This document shows, in pieces, positions 26,030-34,645 of a stretch of 64,000 nucleotides of DNA. The stretch comes from Paenibacillus algorifonticola (lineage in GTDB: Bacteria > Bacillota > Bacilli > Paenibacillales > Paenibacillaceae). The stretch covers positions 55,539 to 119,538 of the forward strand of contig NZ_LAQO01000027.1 in NCBI RefSeq assembly GCF_000971975.1, written 5' to 3'. A model generated the notes under the pieces. That model ran no database searches and was not told where the DNA came from. It saw only the letters and a program-made list of their open reading frames with translations. The position numbers and the translations under genes were made by a program. How positions within the stretch are numbered: the stretch's first letter is position 1; each line of letters begins with the position of its first letter.

Positions 26030-28171
26030 ATGAGGTTTACGAAAAAAATCGTATCCGCTGCTCTGGCGGCAGCTGTTGCAGGTACGGCGCTGTCCGGATT
26101 GCCACTCAGCGAGCGGGGCGTGCTGGAGAAGCTCGGCTTTGTCCAGACAGTGCATGCGGGGGCAGCCGAATCCTTTTACAGCAGTGAGTTTATCAAGCGC
26201 TTGCTGGAGCTGCATCAGTATTTGCAGATGGGCGATCCTGTTGATGTACAGGAGGTCAGAGACCTGAGGGACGAAATCGGAACGCTCAGCTTTGAAGCCA
26301 ACGGCGATCTGATTGCTCCGATATGGAACAAGCTGTCTGGCAAAATAGATCCCGCCATTCAGCAGCCGCTTTTCGACTTTATGGTGGCGGCAGGAAGCCT
26401 GCAATTTGATCCTTCTTTTGATAATTTGGAGGCGATTCGCAAAAACCCGGCCTATAGCGGCGCTTTGCAGGCAGTAGCAGCGCTCGCGAGGCAAAATCAT
26501 CTGACAGTCGATGATGCGATGCAGTTTATGAATGCGCTGGAGCAAAAGACGACGTCGCTGGTCTCGGAGAAAAGCAATACAGAGCTGCTGCTTCTAATGG
26601 CGAGCGAAAGTGAGCAGACGAAGCTGCTTGGCGATGCGCTGGAAACGGTTCTTGCCGATACCTCGACCTACAAAGTGAGTGCTGTTTTAGCCAAGCTGGA
26701 CATTACGAAAAAAGATATGGTAGATACCGTCACCAATTTCCGCCAACAGCTGAAGAAGGAAGTTCCAGCTATCCGCTCCATGATGATTGCTTATATGCGA
26801 TCGGGTACGAAGGAGACGGTGGAAATTAGCAATAAGGGCCGAAAGCATACGTACAAGCTCTCGATTTTTGGCCGTGAGGTTCCAAAAGAATTGCTGGTCT
26901 GGTCAAAACCGGCAGGCAGCAAAGATGTAAAAGTTGCACAGTCGGGCGTGGTGACGATACCTGGCTCGGTGGTTTCCGCGAAAGCGACGCTGCGGGCAAG
27001 CCTGCTCGGCAAAGTGCTTTTCGAGAAGGAAGTGACGCTTGGCAAGGAAGAGCCTGAGGTACCGGAGGACGACCTTCTAGCCGCTTACCACAAAGAGATG
27101 GATTCGATCATTTCACAGTGGGCCGAGGCATCGTCCGAACAGAAGCAAGAGCTGCTAGGCAAGGCGGTTGTACTGCTGCAGACGACCTGGAAGCTGGAAA
27201 ATACATTCGATGTTACGCCGTATATTACGGTGGACCAGGGCTTTATCATTTTTAAGCCGACGGTTGAAGCGATGCAAAACTATTTGACTCGCCGCGAAGC
27301 GGTATGGAAGGTACTGGGGGAAAGCTTCTCCAAGCTGGAAACGGGCAGCAGCATTGACCAGTATATTGTGAATACGCCTTATTTCAATTTTAGTGAATAT
27401 TTAAGCGGTTTGACATCGACAGCAGCAGCGCAAGAGGGAAGTGAGCCGGATGAAACGACCGATTCTGCAAATTCGGCCGTCGACGAGGCAGTTGCTGAAG
27501 CTGCGACAGATGCTGCGACAGAAGCTGTAACAGGAGCCGTGCTGGAGGATACGCTTGAAACGGAGTTGTCGATTGTTATCCCGGCCCAACCAGCAGCGGT
27601 GATCGAAGATCAAGCATCCATATCCTTTGAAGACCTAGGCAGCGTATATGCTTGGGCTGGCAAAGAGATTGAAGCGATAGCAGCCAAAGGCATTATTGAA
27701 GGTGTGGAGAATTCGCGCTTTGATCCAAACAAAATGGTGACGCGGGCGGAGTTTGCCAAAATGCTCTTTCGGTCGCTGGATTTGAAAAATGCTTCGTCAG
27801 CCAGCACGTTCAAAGACGTGCCCATAACCCAGTGGTATGCGCCATATGTGGGTGCAGCTGTGCAGAACGGCCTTGTACAGGGACGAAGCGGCAATCGCTT
27901 CGAGCCGGAAGCGACCATTACGCATGCTGAAATGGCGACGATGATCGCAAGGGCGGCGAAGCTGTCGAAGGGGCTGGAAGAGCCTTCCGACGTAAAAGCT
28001 GCACTTGCCGATTTGGAGGATGCGGGAAACCTTCATCCATCGTTGAAGACGGGCGTTGCCTTCGCGGCAGCAAACAGCCTGCTTCCACTGGAGAAGGGCA
28101 GCTTCCCGGTCAATGCCAATACGACTCGCGCTGAAGCAGCGGTCATGCTTTATCGATTGATTAATCTGTAG
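26030..28171 (+). CDS. Secreted SLH-domain surface protein
   Basis: Start ATG 26030 after AGAAGAGGTGAGGAC; 713 residues. N-terminal signal peptide (MRFTKKIVSAALAAAVAGTALSG, with a likely cut near VHAGA). A large helical region follows, then a roughly 80-residue Glu/Ala/Thr-rich linker (EAATDAATEAVTGAV). Three C-terminal S-layer homology repeats begin near VYAWAGKEIEAIAAKGII; FDPNKMVTRAEFAKML, FEPEATITHAEMATMI and FPVNANTTRAEAAVML are their TRAE-type signatures. SLH domains bind pyruvylated secondary cell wall polymer, so the protein is anchored on the wall. Genomic linkage to the EPS genes suggests it works with the polymer. Confidence 0.93.
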   Translation: MRFTKKIVSAALAAAVAGTALSGLPLSERGVLEKLGFVQTVHAGAAESFYSSEFIKRLLELHQYLQMGDPVDVQEVRDLRDEIGTLSFEANGDLIAPIWNKLSGKIDPAIQQPLFDFMVAAGSLQFDPSFDNLEAIRKNPAYSGALQAVAALARQNHLTVDDAMQFMNALEQKTTSLVSEKSNTELLLLMASESEQTKLLGDALETVLADTSTYKVSAVLAKLDITKKDMVDTVTNFRQQLKKEVPAIRSMMIAYMRSGTKETVEISNKGRKHTYKLSIFGREVPKELLVWSKPAGSKDVKVAQSGVVTIPGSVVSAKATLRASLLGKVLFEKEVTLGKEEPEVPEDDLLAAYHKEMDSIISQWAEASSEQKQELLGKAVVLLQTTWKLENTFDVTPYITVDQGFIIFKPTVEAMQNYLTRREAVWKVLGESFSKLETGSSIDQYIVNTPYFNFSEYLSGLTSTAAAQEGSEPDETTDSANSAVDEAVAEAATDAATEAVTGAVLEDTLETELSIVIPAQPAAVIEDQASISFEDLGSVYAWAGKEIEAIAAKGIIEGVENSRFDPNKMVTRAEFAKMLFRSLDLKNASSASTFKDVPITQWYAPYVGAAVQNGLVQGRSGNRFEPEATITHAEMATMIARAAKLSKGLEEPSDVKAALADLEDAGNLHPSLKTGVAFAAANSLLPLEKGSFPVNANTTRAEAAVMLYRLINL

Positions 28172-28212
28172 CTCAGGTCTCAGGTTTCAGGATGCAGCAT
28201 GATGGCCCAAAT

Positions 28213-28250
28213 GCCGGATAAAGGTGATAACACCTTTGTCCGGCTCTTTT
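28213..28250 (+). terminator. Rho-independent terminator after the SLH gene
   Basis: GCCGGATAAAGGTG pairs with CACCTTTGTCCGGC (one wobble pair), loop ATAA, then TCTTTT. Lies between the SLH gene and the next frame. Confidence 0.75.
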
Positions 28251-28274
28251 CGCGTAAGAAAGGATGGATACAGG

Positions 28275-29354
28275 ATGAAAAAACGCATTTGGAAGACGAT
28301 TTTAATAGCCGCCGCAACGATTGCAGTTCTGCTTATCGGCACCGTTGGTTTTTTCTATTGGAAAATCAGCTCGATCAGCCTGGAGGATATCCAGCAGCGG
28401 CGTACCGCTTTAGTGGCTGATCAGGATGGGACGGCGCCAGCCTCTGGAGGAGTGGGCAATCAGGCGGAGCTGCCATCTTCACTTGATGGCGCTGTTGGCA
28501 AAGCGGAGCAAATCGCAGGCAAGACAATCGAAACCGATGATGCGCTGGACGTTGCCGCCATTTTGCTAAACTCCGGGCTGTCTTTCCGCGAAATGTATAT
28601 TTTGCTGGGGCAATCGGACGAGGAGCTGACGACGGAGGAAAAGCAGGCGATTCGCAATTTGCTGCTGGCAAAGCTGACGACGGAGGAAATTGACGCCCTG
28701 CGTTCCATTACGAAGCAATACGGCAAATATTTGGCGATTGTGGACACGAACTATCCGATTGAAGCGGTCGGCGAGAAGGACGATGCGAAGCGCAAGGCGA
28801 TTTTGGAAAAAGCGAAGCAGGCCAAGGAGGACGAGGGCAAGCAAGCTGCGGAGGTGGATGGTCAAGAGACAGCTTCCTCTCAGGCAGGCTCGGCAGGCAA
28901 GACGGACGGTGCAGTTAAACTGGATGAGCCGGGCAAGCAATCAAGCGGAAAAGCAGATACGGCAACGGACAACAAGACAGCCAGCCAGACGAAGGATAAT
29001 CAAAGCAAGACCAAATCACTCGACAGCAAATACGAGTCACAGCTAGCAGCTTTAAAAGGAAAATGCGTCAGCAGTGCGAATCAATTAATGACACAGGTCG
29101 TTGCGGCAATAAACAAAAGCTCGGAACTGGATGAAAAGGCGTTACAAGGGGAGCTGCTGGGGAAAATTGCTGCTGCAGAGGCTTCTTGCGATAAACAATA
29201 CCAAGCATTAATTAACAAGGCTGAAACAGAATATAAGGAAGCTGGTATAGCCTTTGCTAAAAAATCAACGTGGACGCAGGAATATCAATCCATTAAAGCG
29301 GAAATTCGCAGCAGCGCCATCAACAAATTGAACGCTGTTCAAGCAAGCGGATAA
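28275..29354 (+). CDS. Membrane-anchored coiled-coil protein, function unknown
   Basis: ATG 28275 chosen (MKKRIWKTIL...; AAAGGATGG upstream); in-frame codons from 28224 overlap the preceding terminator. 359 residues. One N-terminal membrane anchor (TILIAAATIAVLLIGTVGFFYW), then an exported region: an acidic helical part with repeated LTTEE motifs, a low-complexity Lys/Ala/Gln/Ser stretch (about residues 180-245), and a C-terminal coiled coil rich in Ala, Glu and Lys with one Cys (KGKCVSSAN) and a second at EASCDKQ. No recognised family. Last plus-strand gene of the EPS region. Confidence 0.8.
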   Translation: MKKRIWKTILIAAATIAVLLIGTVGFFYWKISSISLEDIQQRRTALVADQDGTAPASGGVGNQAELPSSLDGAVGKAEQIAGKTIETDDALDVAAILLNSGLSFREMYILLGQSDEELTTEEKQAIRNLLLAKLTTEEIDALRSITKQYGKYLAIVDTNYPIEAVGEKDDAKRKAILEKAKQAKEDEGKQAAEVDGQETASSQAGSAGKTDGAVKLDEPGKQSSGKADTATDNKTASQTKDNQSKTKSLDSKYESQLAALKGKCVSSANQLMTQVVAAINKSSELDEKALQGELLGKIAAAEASCDKQYQALINKAETEYKEAGIAFAKKSTWTQEYQSIKAEIRSSAINKLNAVQASG

Positions 29355-29364
29355 GGGTCACCGA

Positions 29365-29733
29365 CTAGGAAGGATTTTGCGAAGGGTCGCCAGATGAGGT
29401 GCGGTCGCGCACAACGCGTTCAAGCAGCATCCGGACAAGCTCTAAATCCTCCTGCTCCAGCGGAACGCCGTCCCAATGAAGCTGCTCATGATTGAAAAAC
29501 TCCTTGGCGTTGTTGCTCGGCTCCTGTTGGTCAGGATAGTCCGTTAATCCTAGCAAATAATCGGATGTCGTACTTAATTTCTTGGCAATGCTTTGAATGG
29601 TCTCCAAAGTAGGCTGCCGATAGCCGGATTCATAGCCTGCATAGGTACTCTTAGCCACGCCTACGGTATCCGCTAATTGCTGCATGGAGTATTTTCTTTT
29701 TTTTCTGAGTTGTTTAAGGCGTTTAGCAAACAT
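29365..29733 (-). CDS. XRE-family transcriptional regulator
   Basis: 122 residues, ATG at 29733 after AATAGGAGGTCCTC. An N-terminal helix-turn-helix (FAKRLKQLRKKRKYSMQQLADTVGVAKSTYAGYESGYRQP) as in phage cI/SinR repressors is followed by a short acidic linker and a C-terminal helix with LELVRMLLERVV. It is convergent with the EPS locus (11-base gap), so a role in controlling it is possible but unproven. Its C-terminus is unlike the SinI-binding domain of SinR. Confidence 0.9.
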   Translation of the reverse strand: MFAKRLKQLRKKRKYSMQQLADTVGVAKSTYAGYESGYRQPTLETIQSIAKKLSTTSDYLLGLTDYPDQQEPSNNAKEFFNHEQLHWDGVPLEQEDLELVRMLLERVVRDRTSSGDPSQNPS

Positions 29734-30142
29734 GAGGACCTCCTATTAACCTTCGGTAACTACAAACATTTTACAGTTATTAAAAACCAATTACAACCGA
29801 TGTCAGCCCCTGCGCATAGGCGCAAAATGCTAGATATTTCAACGGCTGATCATTTAGGCCTATGTTAAGATTAACAACCTCAGAGCAGCAACACAAGTCT
29901 TGTAATTTGAACAATTTCTTGAATAAATATATTTTTTGCGCTTGATGAAAAATAAAGTATATATTATTACAAATTATGACACGATATTCGGTTTTCGACA
30001 TGGCCTTTTGTCGCTAATAGTCGTTTAATGCTTACGAAAAAATACCCTGAAAAACCAAACAACCTGACATAGAACCGTTCTGGCGTCAGGTTGTTTGGTT
30101 TTTCTACATATATTTTTTGAAAATTGTGCGTGTTGAAAACGA
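29734..30142. other. Gap between the XRE gene and the GlsB gene
   Basis: AT-rich upstream part of the XRE gene plus the terminator at 30050-30103. Nothing else recognised; frames in this gap have no coding character. Confidence 0.5.
30050..30103. terminator. Strong terminator downstream of the GlsB-like gene
   Basis: A 19-bp perfect stem AAAAACCAAACAACCTGAC (30050-30068) with its complement at 30085-30103, T-rich ends on both strands. It lies 40 bases past the stop of the minus-strand gene at 30143. Confidence 0.92.
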
Positions 30143-30394
30143 TTACGCCCGTCTTCGGCCGGCCAAGATCAGGCTGAGAATAAACACTAGCACGACTGCG
30201 CCTATTAACGCTGGGATGAAATAGAAGCCGCCGATGACCGGACCAAGCTCGCCGAAGATCAAGCCTCCGAGCCATGCGCCAATAAACCCTGCAATAATAT
30301 TTCCAATGATGCCTCCGGGAACATCACGTCCAACGATCATTCCTGCGAGCCAACCGATTATGCCTCCTATAATTAACGCCCATAAAAAACCCAT
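30143..30394 (-). CDS. GlsB/YeaQ/YmgE-family stress response membrane protein
   Basis: ATG at 30394 (MGFLWALIIGGIIGWLAGMI) after GAAAGGCAGTGATCA; codons further upstream to 30436 lack a ribosome binding site. 83 residues with three hydrophobic Gly-rich segments (GGIIGNIIAGFIGAWLGGLIFG and GFYFIPALIGAVVLVFILSLIL), ending RRR. This matches the transglycosylase-associated protein family often induced by stress. Stand-alone gene. Confidence 0.92.
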   Translation of the reverse strand: MGFLWALIIGGIIGWLAGMIVGRDVPGGIIGNIIAGFIGAWLGGLIFGELGPVIGGFYFIPALIGAVVLVFILSLILAGRRRA

Positions 30395-30552
30395 ATTGAT
30401 CACTGCCTTTCTCTTTGTCTTTGTGCTGTTCACCACTGCTTTGCTTGTGTCAGCTGTTGTAGTCTGTCATGTAATCTATGTAACCATAATTACGCTCCGC
30501 TAATCACAAATAATACAGGAAGGTTTTGGATAATCTAATGGAGCTTGGCCTA

Positions 30553-30582
30553 TTGACATGAAACCAAATGGTTTCGTATAAT
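30553..30582 (+). promoter_or_regulatory. Promoter of the SRPBCC/ArsR operon
   Basis: TTGACA at 30553-30558, 18-nt spacer, TATAAT at 30577-30582. The spacer is filled by operator 1. Confidence 0.82.
30560..30575 (+). promoter_or_regulatory. Operator 1 (palindrome in the promoter spacer)
   Basis: GAAACCAAATGGTTTC lies between the -35 and -10 elements. It is the reverse complement of operator 2 and near-palindromic, as expected for a dimeric repressor; the ArsR-type regulator at 31187 is the likely binder (inference). Confidence 0.72.
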
Positions 30583-30589
30583 TCGAAAG

Positions 30590-30605
30590 GAAACCATTTG
30601 GTTTC
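30590..30605 (+). promoter_or_regulatory. Operator 2 (palindrome just downstream of -10)
   Basis: GAAACCATTTGGTTTC, 30 bp centre-to-centre from operator 1, about three helical turns, so two dimers could bind the same DNA face. Confidence 0.72.
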
Positions 30606-30629
30606 GTAAAGCTTGAAGGAGGAATCCGG

Positions 30630-30740
30630 ATGATTGATGAGGGACTGTTGAAAAAGCTGCGCTATAAAGAGGGGCAGGCCGCGAAGGTATGGAATGCGCC
30701 GGAAGGCTATGCGCCTGGCATTGTGTCCGCAAGAACTTAG
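30630..30740 (+). pseudogene. Short first ORF of the operon, probably a truncated conserved protein
   Basis: 36 codons from ATG 30630 with an excellent GAAGGAGGAATCCGG. The peptide MIDEGLLKKLRYKEGQAAKV and WNAPEGYAPG looks like the opening of a longer Bacillota family (K-L-R-x-K-E-G...NAPEGY), but it stops soon after at TAG 30738. It is either a truncated gene or a short leader peptide for the SRPBCC gene 34 bases downstream. Confidence 0.5.
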
Positions 30741-30774
30741 ATGATAAATCAATTATAAGAGGAGACGATCAGCA

Positions 30775-31203
30775 ATGAGCAGTGAAGCGGCAAATACGCT
30801 GCCGGATATCCGGCAGACGCTGGTGCTTAAAGCGCCAATAGACAAAGTGTGGAAGGCAGTGGCGACGTCGGAAGGCATCGCCGCATGGTTTATGCCGAAT
30901 GATTTTCAGCCGGAGGAGGGTTATGAGTTCCAGCTAGAAGCGGGCGCGTTCGGAAAGTCTCCCTGCAAGGTGACGGTCATCGATCCACCCAATCGTCTCT
31001 CATTCAAATGGGGCAAGGACTGGACGCTCTCCTTCGAGTTAAAGGCTGTCGGAGAAGAAACGGAGTTTACGCTCATTCACAGCGGATGGAATGAGGGTGC
31101 GGTGACGGAGTTCGGACAGCCGCATGAAATCGTTCGCGGCCATATGGACAAGGGCTGGACGGGCATTCAGCAAAGGCTGGCTTCGTATGTCGAAGCACAA
31201 TAG
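30775..31203 (+). CDS. SRPBCC (AHSA1/CalC-like) domain protein
   Basis: 142 residues, ATG 30775 after AAGAGGAGACGATC. Start-type/AHSA1 fold: IRQTLVLKAPIDKVWKAVATSEGIAAWFMPNDF, KVTVIDPPNRLSFKWG, HSGW region, and the terminal helix GHMDKGWTGIQQRLASYVE. Such proteins are regularly paired with an ArsR regulator, as here, where the regulator's start overlaps this gene's end. The bound ligand is unknown. Confidence 0.93.
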   Translation: MSSEAANTLPDIRQTLVLKAPIDKVWKAVATSEGIAAWFMPNDFQPEEGYEFQLEAGAFGKSPCKVTVIDPPNRLSFKWGKDWTLSFELKAVGEETEFTLIHSGWNEGAVTEFGQPHEIVRGHMDKGWTGIQQRLASYVEAQ

Positions 31204-31585
31204 CAGCGCGGCGGCGGAGCCGAAGGCAGAGGTGTTCCAAGCGATTGCCGATCCGACCCGTCGCAGCCTGCTTCGGCTGCTTGTCGATGAGGAGATGCCC
31301 GTCACTGTCATCAGCAGTCATTATGAGATGAGCCGGACCGCGGTATCGAAGCATTTACGAATTTTGGCAGAGGCAGGACTGGTCAAGGAGCGTAAGGTTG
31401 GACGGGAAACCCGTTATCGGCTCGATACTGAGCCTTTGCAGCAGCTAAAGCGCTGGCTCGCTTTCTACGAACGTTATTGGGAAAATAAGCTCAGTGCGCT
31501 CAAGCGTTACGTAGAGGACGATGGTCAGGGGGAGGCATCGGATGCCCTTCAGGCTCCAGCAGCAGTGAAAACACTAGATACGTAG
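31187..31585 (+). CDS. ArsR-family winged-helix regulator
   Basis: Start ATG 31187, overlapping the SRPBCC stop; the frame is open from 31124 but without a ribosome binding site. 132 residues. AIADPTRRSLLRLLVDEEMPVTVI, then SHYEMSRTAVSKHLRILAEAGLV (recognition helix), then RKVGRETRYRLDTEPLQQL. The family's metal Cys motif (ELCVC) is absent, so it belongs to the non-metal group paired with SRPBCC proteins. It probably represses its own operon through the palindromes at 30560 and 30590. Confidence 0.93.
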   Translation: MSKHNSSAAAEPKAEVFQAIADPTRRSLLRLLVDEEMPVTVISSHYEMSRTAVSKHLRILAEAGLVKERKVGRETRYRLDTEPLQQLKRWLAFYERYWENKLSALKRYVEDDGQGEASDALQAPAAVKTLDT

Positions 31586-31755
31586 CGGGAGTGATGCAAG
31601 AGCCCGCCCATAGCCCGATGCTTCCGGTCCTATGATCTCTGAGCATATGTATATACGACAGATGAGTTGACAATTTCCTGATTTTTCGTCATACATATAA
31701 AGAGCACGGGAAGCAAGGAAGAGAATGGGCAGCAAGGAACCGGAGGTTATAGACA

Positions 31756-33033
31756 ATGGGCAGGAAAATTATGTTTACAGGCGGAGGGACGGCAGGCCAT
31801 GTGACTGTTAACTTGGCGCTGATTCCCCGCTTCGCGGAAGCCGGCTGGAAGATCCATTATATTGGATCGGAAAACGGCATAGAAAAGCAACTTACTGCTC
31901 CACTAGAGCAGCTTACATATCACGGCATTGCGACAGGCAAGCTTCGTCGTTATTTGGACTGGCAAAATGTAAAGGACCCCTTCAAGGTCGTTAAAGGGGT
32001 CTTTCAAGCATATCGGCTCATCCAGCGGGAGAAGCCGAACGTTATTTTTTCCAAGGGCGGCTTCGTTTCCGTTCCGGTTGTGCTGGGCGCATGGCTCAAT
32101 CGGGTGCCGGTGCTTATTCATGAATCGGATCTGACGCCGGGGCTGGCGAATCGCATTGCAATCCCTTTTGCGTCGGGCGTTTGCACGACTTTTCCTGAGA
32201 CGGCGCAGCATCTGCCTTCAGGCAAGTCCCATTATGTCGGCGCAGTTATCCGCGATGAGCTGCGGCAAGGCGTTGCCTCACGAGGCAGAGCCTATTGCGG
32301 TCTCCTGCCCGCATCCGAAGCAGCTGATGCAGCCGCCGCGGGTGCTGCAGGCAGCTCACAGACGCTGGGCAAGACGCCGCAGGAGCAGGCGGCAAAGGCC
32401 GATGCCGCCTATTCAGCTAATCCTGCCAAGCTGGTCGTGAGCATTTCGGGAAAAAGCGTGGACGCAGCCGAGCCGTTGGCGGCGATGGAAGAAGCGGAGC
32501 GCGTAGAAACAGGCGGAGTGAAGCCCGTTCTGCTTATAATGGGCGGCAGCCTCGGCTCGCGGGCGATTAATAAGGCGGTGCGCAGCGCGCTTGGTGAGCT
32601 GACCCGCAAATTCAGCATCGTGCATTTATGCGGCAAGGGACAGGTGGAGCCTGCCCTTGAGACGGCGGATTACAAGCAGTTCGAATACATTAATGAGCAG
32701 CTTCCCGATGTGCTGGCGATGAGCGATATCGTGCTTTCCCGCGCGGGCTCGAACGCGATTTTTGAGTTTCTGCATTTGCGCAAGCCGATGCTGCTCATTC
32801 CGCTTACGAAGGCGCAGAGCCGGGGCGACCAGCTGCTTAACGCAGATTCGTTTAAGTCGTCGGGCTTTTGCGAGGTGCTGCATGAGGAGAAGGTGACGCC
32901 AGAGACGCTGCTGGCGGCGATTAAAGATGTCTACGAGAACCGCGCCGCGTATATCCAAAGGATGGAGCAGGAGGAGCGCCGCGACACCTTGTCGCAGCTG
33001 TATGAACTGATTGTGTCGTCCGCGCGGGAATAA
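31756..33033 (+). CDS. murG: MurG-family N-acetylglucosaminyltransferase with an enlarged linker
   Basis: 425 residues against the usual ~360. ATG at 31756 is preceded by AACCGGAGGTTATAGACA. N-domain: FTGGGTAGHVTVNLALIP, the lipid-binding Gly loop, and IFSKGGFVSVPVVLGAWL. C-domain: LLIMGGSLGSRAINKAV, SRAGSNAIFEFLHLRKPMLLIPL and SRGDQLLNA. About 70 extra residues (Ala-rich, roughly 190-258) separate the two Rossmann domains. The family adds GlcNAc to lipid I to give lipid II at the cytoplasmic membrane face. It is not in the usual division cluster here, so it may be a second copy. Confidence 0.92.
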   Translation: MGRKIMFTGGGTAGHVTVNLALIPRFAEAGWKIHYIGSENGIEKQLTAPLEQLTYHGIATGKLRRYLDWQNVKDPFKVVKGVFQAYRLIQREKPNVIFSKGGFVSVPVVLGAWLNRVPVLIHESDLTPGLANRIAIPFASGVCTTFPETAQHLPSGKSHYVGAVIRDELRQGVASRGRAYCGLLPASEAADAAAAGAAGSSQTLGKTPQEQAAKADAAYSANPAKLVVSISGKSVDAAEPLAAMEEAERVETGGVKPVLLIMGGSLGSRAINKAVRSALGELTRKFSIVHLCGKGQVEPALETADYKQFEYINEQLPDVLAMSDIVLSRAGSNAIFEFLHLRKPMLLIPLTKAQSRGDQLLNADSFKSSGFCEVLHEEKVTPETLLAAIKDVYENRAAYIQRMEQEERRDTLSQLYELIVSSARE

Positions 33034-33160
33034 CGGGCAAATCTCGCAGCGCAGCGCAGGCGTTTAGGCGATAAAATGCAGGGAGGATTTCAATAATCCA
33101 TTCGATTTTAACCGGAAACGATGATATGATGTTACAAAAGAAACTCGGAGGGATTACCCG

Positions 33161-34555
33161 GTGGAGTATATTAGCACAAGAGGAAATGTTGGCAAAATCG
33201 GATTTATCGACGCTTTTCTAATGGGGCTTGCAGATGACGGAGGTTTGCTCGTTCCGAGTGAAATTCCTGTTTTTTCGGCAGAAAAGCTGAAGGCGTGGCA
33301 GAACCTGTCTTATCAGGAGCTGGTGCTGGAGATTTTCGGTTATTTCACAAACGATGAAATTCCGGCGGAAGATTTGCGGGCGATGGTGAATGCCAGCTAC
33401 GGAACATTCCGCGATCCAGGCGTAACGCCCGTTCGCCGTTTGAAGGACAACCTGTATTTGCTGGAGCTGTTCCACGGCCCAACCTTTGCGTTTAAGGACA
33501 TTGCGCTGCAATTTATGGGGGAATTATATACGTATGTATCCCGCAAGCAGAACAAGACGATCCATATTCTTGGCGCGACGTCCGGCGATACAGGCGCATC
33601 GGCGATTCAAGGCGTTCGTGGCAAAGACGGCATCAAAATTTGCATTTTGCATCCGCATGGCAAAGTCAGCAAGGTGCAGGAGCTGCAAATGACGACGGTG
33701 CCGGATGACAACGTCTTGAATTTGTCGGTCGATGGCAATTTTGACGACTGCCAGCGCATCATTAAAGATTTGTTCGCTGATTTGGAGTTTAAGTCCGCAA
33801 ACCATCTGTGTGCGATTAACTCCATTAACTTTGTGCGAATTTTGGCGCAGACGGTTTATTATTTCTATGCGTACTTCCAGGTTGCGAAGCAGCAGGATGT
33901 GAAAGAAGTCAATTTCAGCGTGCCGACAGGCAACTTTGGCGATATTTTCGCGGGATACCTTGCTAAGCGCATGGGCCTTCCGGTGAATAAGCTGATTTTG
34001 GCGACGAATGAAAATAACATTTTGGAGCGTTTCATCAAGGAAGGCGTGTATATGCCGGGAGATTTCCGCAGCACGTACAGCCCTTCGATGGACATTCAGG
34101 TGGCTAGCAACTTCGAGCGTTATTTGTATTATGTGCTCGGTGAAAATCCGCAGCTGATTACCGAGCTGATGAACCAGTTCCGCAAGGAAGGCAAGCTCGT
34201 TATTTCTGGAGATGATTTGCTGCGGGTTCAAGCCGAATTCGGCGCTCATGGCGTTGGAGGACAGGAATGTCTCGATACGATTAGCAAATACAAGGCAGAA
34301 ACCGATTATTTGCTCGATCCCCACTCCGCTTGCGGCGTGGCGGCAGCCGATCAATGCGCAGAAAGCGGCGATGTAACGATTTCGCTGGCTACGGCGCATC
34401 CTGCCAAGTTCGATGAGGCAATTCGCCTTTGCGGCATTGAGCAGGCATTTCCTGAGCAAATTTCGTCCTTGTTTGAGAAAACGCAGCGCCAGACTCGCGT
34501 AGAAGGAACACAGGAAGCGATTGTCAGCGAGCTGATGAAATTTTATAACGCCTAA
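33161..34555 (+). CDS. thrC: Threonine synthase
   Basis: 464 residues, GTG start at 33161 with CGGAGGGATTACCC. Long (fungal/E. coli-like) threonine synthase: MEYISTRGNVGKIGFIDAFLMGLADDGGLLVP, the PLP lysine in FHGPTFAFKDIALQFMGEL, ATSGDTGASAIQGV, and SVPTGNFGDIFAGYLAK. Converts O-phosphohomoserine to threonine. Monocistronic, followed by a weak terminator. No T-box is seen in its 127-base leader. Confidence 0.96.
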   Translation: MEYISTRGNVGKIGFIDAFLMGLADDGGLLVPSEIPVFSAEKLKAWQNLSYQELVLEIFGYFTNDEIPAEDLRAMVNASYGTFRDPGVTPVRRLKDNLYLLELFHGPTFAFKDIALQFMGELYTYVSRKQNKTIHILGATSGDTGASAIQGVRGKDGIKICILHPHGKVSKVQELQMTTVPDDNVLNLSVDGNFDDCQRIIKDLFADLEFKSANHLCAINSINFVRILAQTVYYFYAYFQVAKQQDVKEVNFSVPTGNFGDIFAGYLAKRMGLPVNKLILATNENNILERFIKEGVYMPGDFRSTYSPSMDIQVASNFERYLYYVLGENPQLITELMNQFRKEGKLVISGDDLLRVQAEFGAHGVGGQECLDTISKYKAETDYLLDPHSACGVAAADQCAESGDVTISLATAHPAKFDEAIRLCGIEQAFPEQISSLFEKTQRQTRVEGTQEAIVSELMKFYNA

Positions 34556-34576
34556 TCGCGCATAAACAGCGGGAGC

Positions 34577-34611
34577 AGCCGATCAGAGCCTATCTGATCG
34601 GCTGTTTGTGT
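34577..34611 (+). terminator. Probable terminator after thrC
   Basis: AGCCGATCAGA pairs with CTGATCGGCT; only GTTTGTG follows, so the T-run is weak. Confidence 0.45.
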
Positions 34612-34645
34612 ACAATGAAGGGACGTAGAAGGAGGTAGCTGATCA

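Noticed and set aside
33524..34459. 311-codon open frame antisense to thrC
   Set aside because: Shadow frame; thrC motifs are complete on the plus strand.
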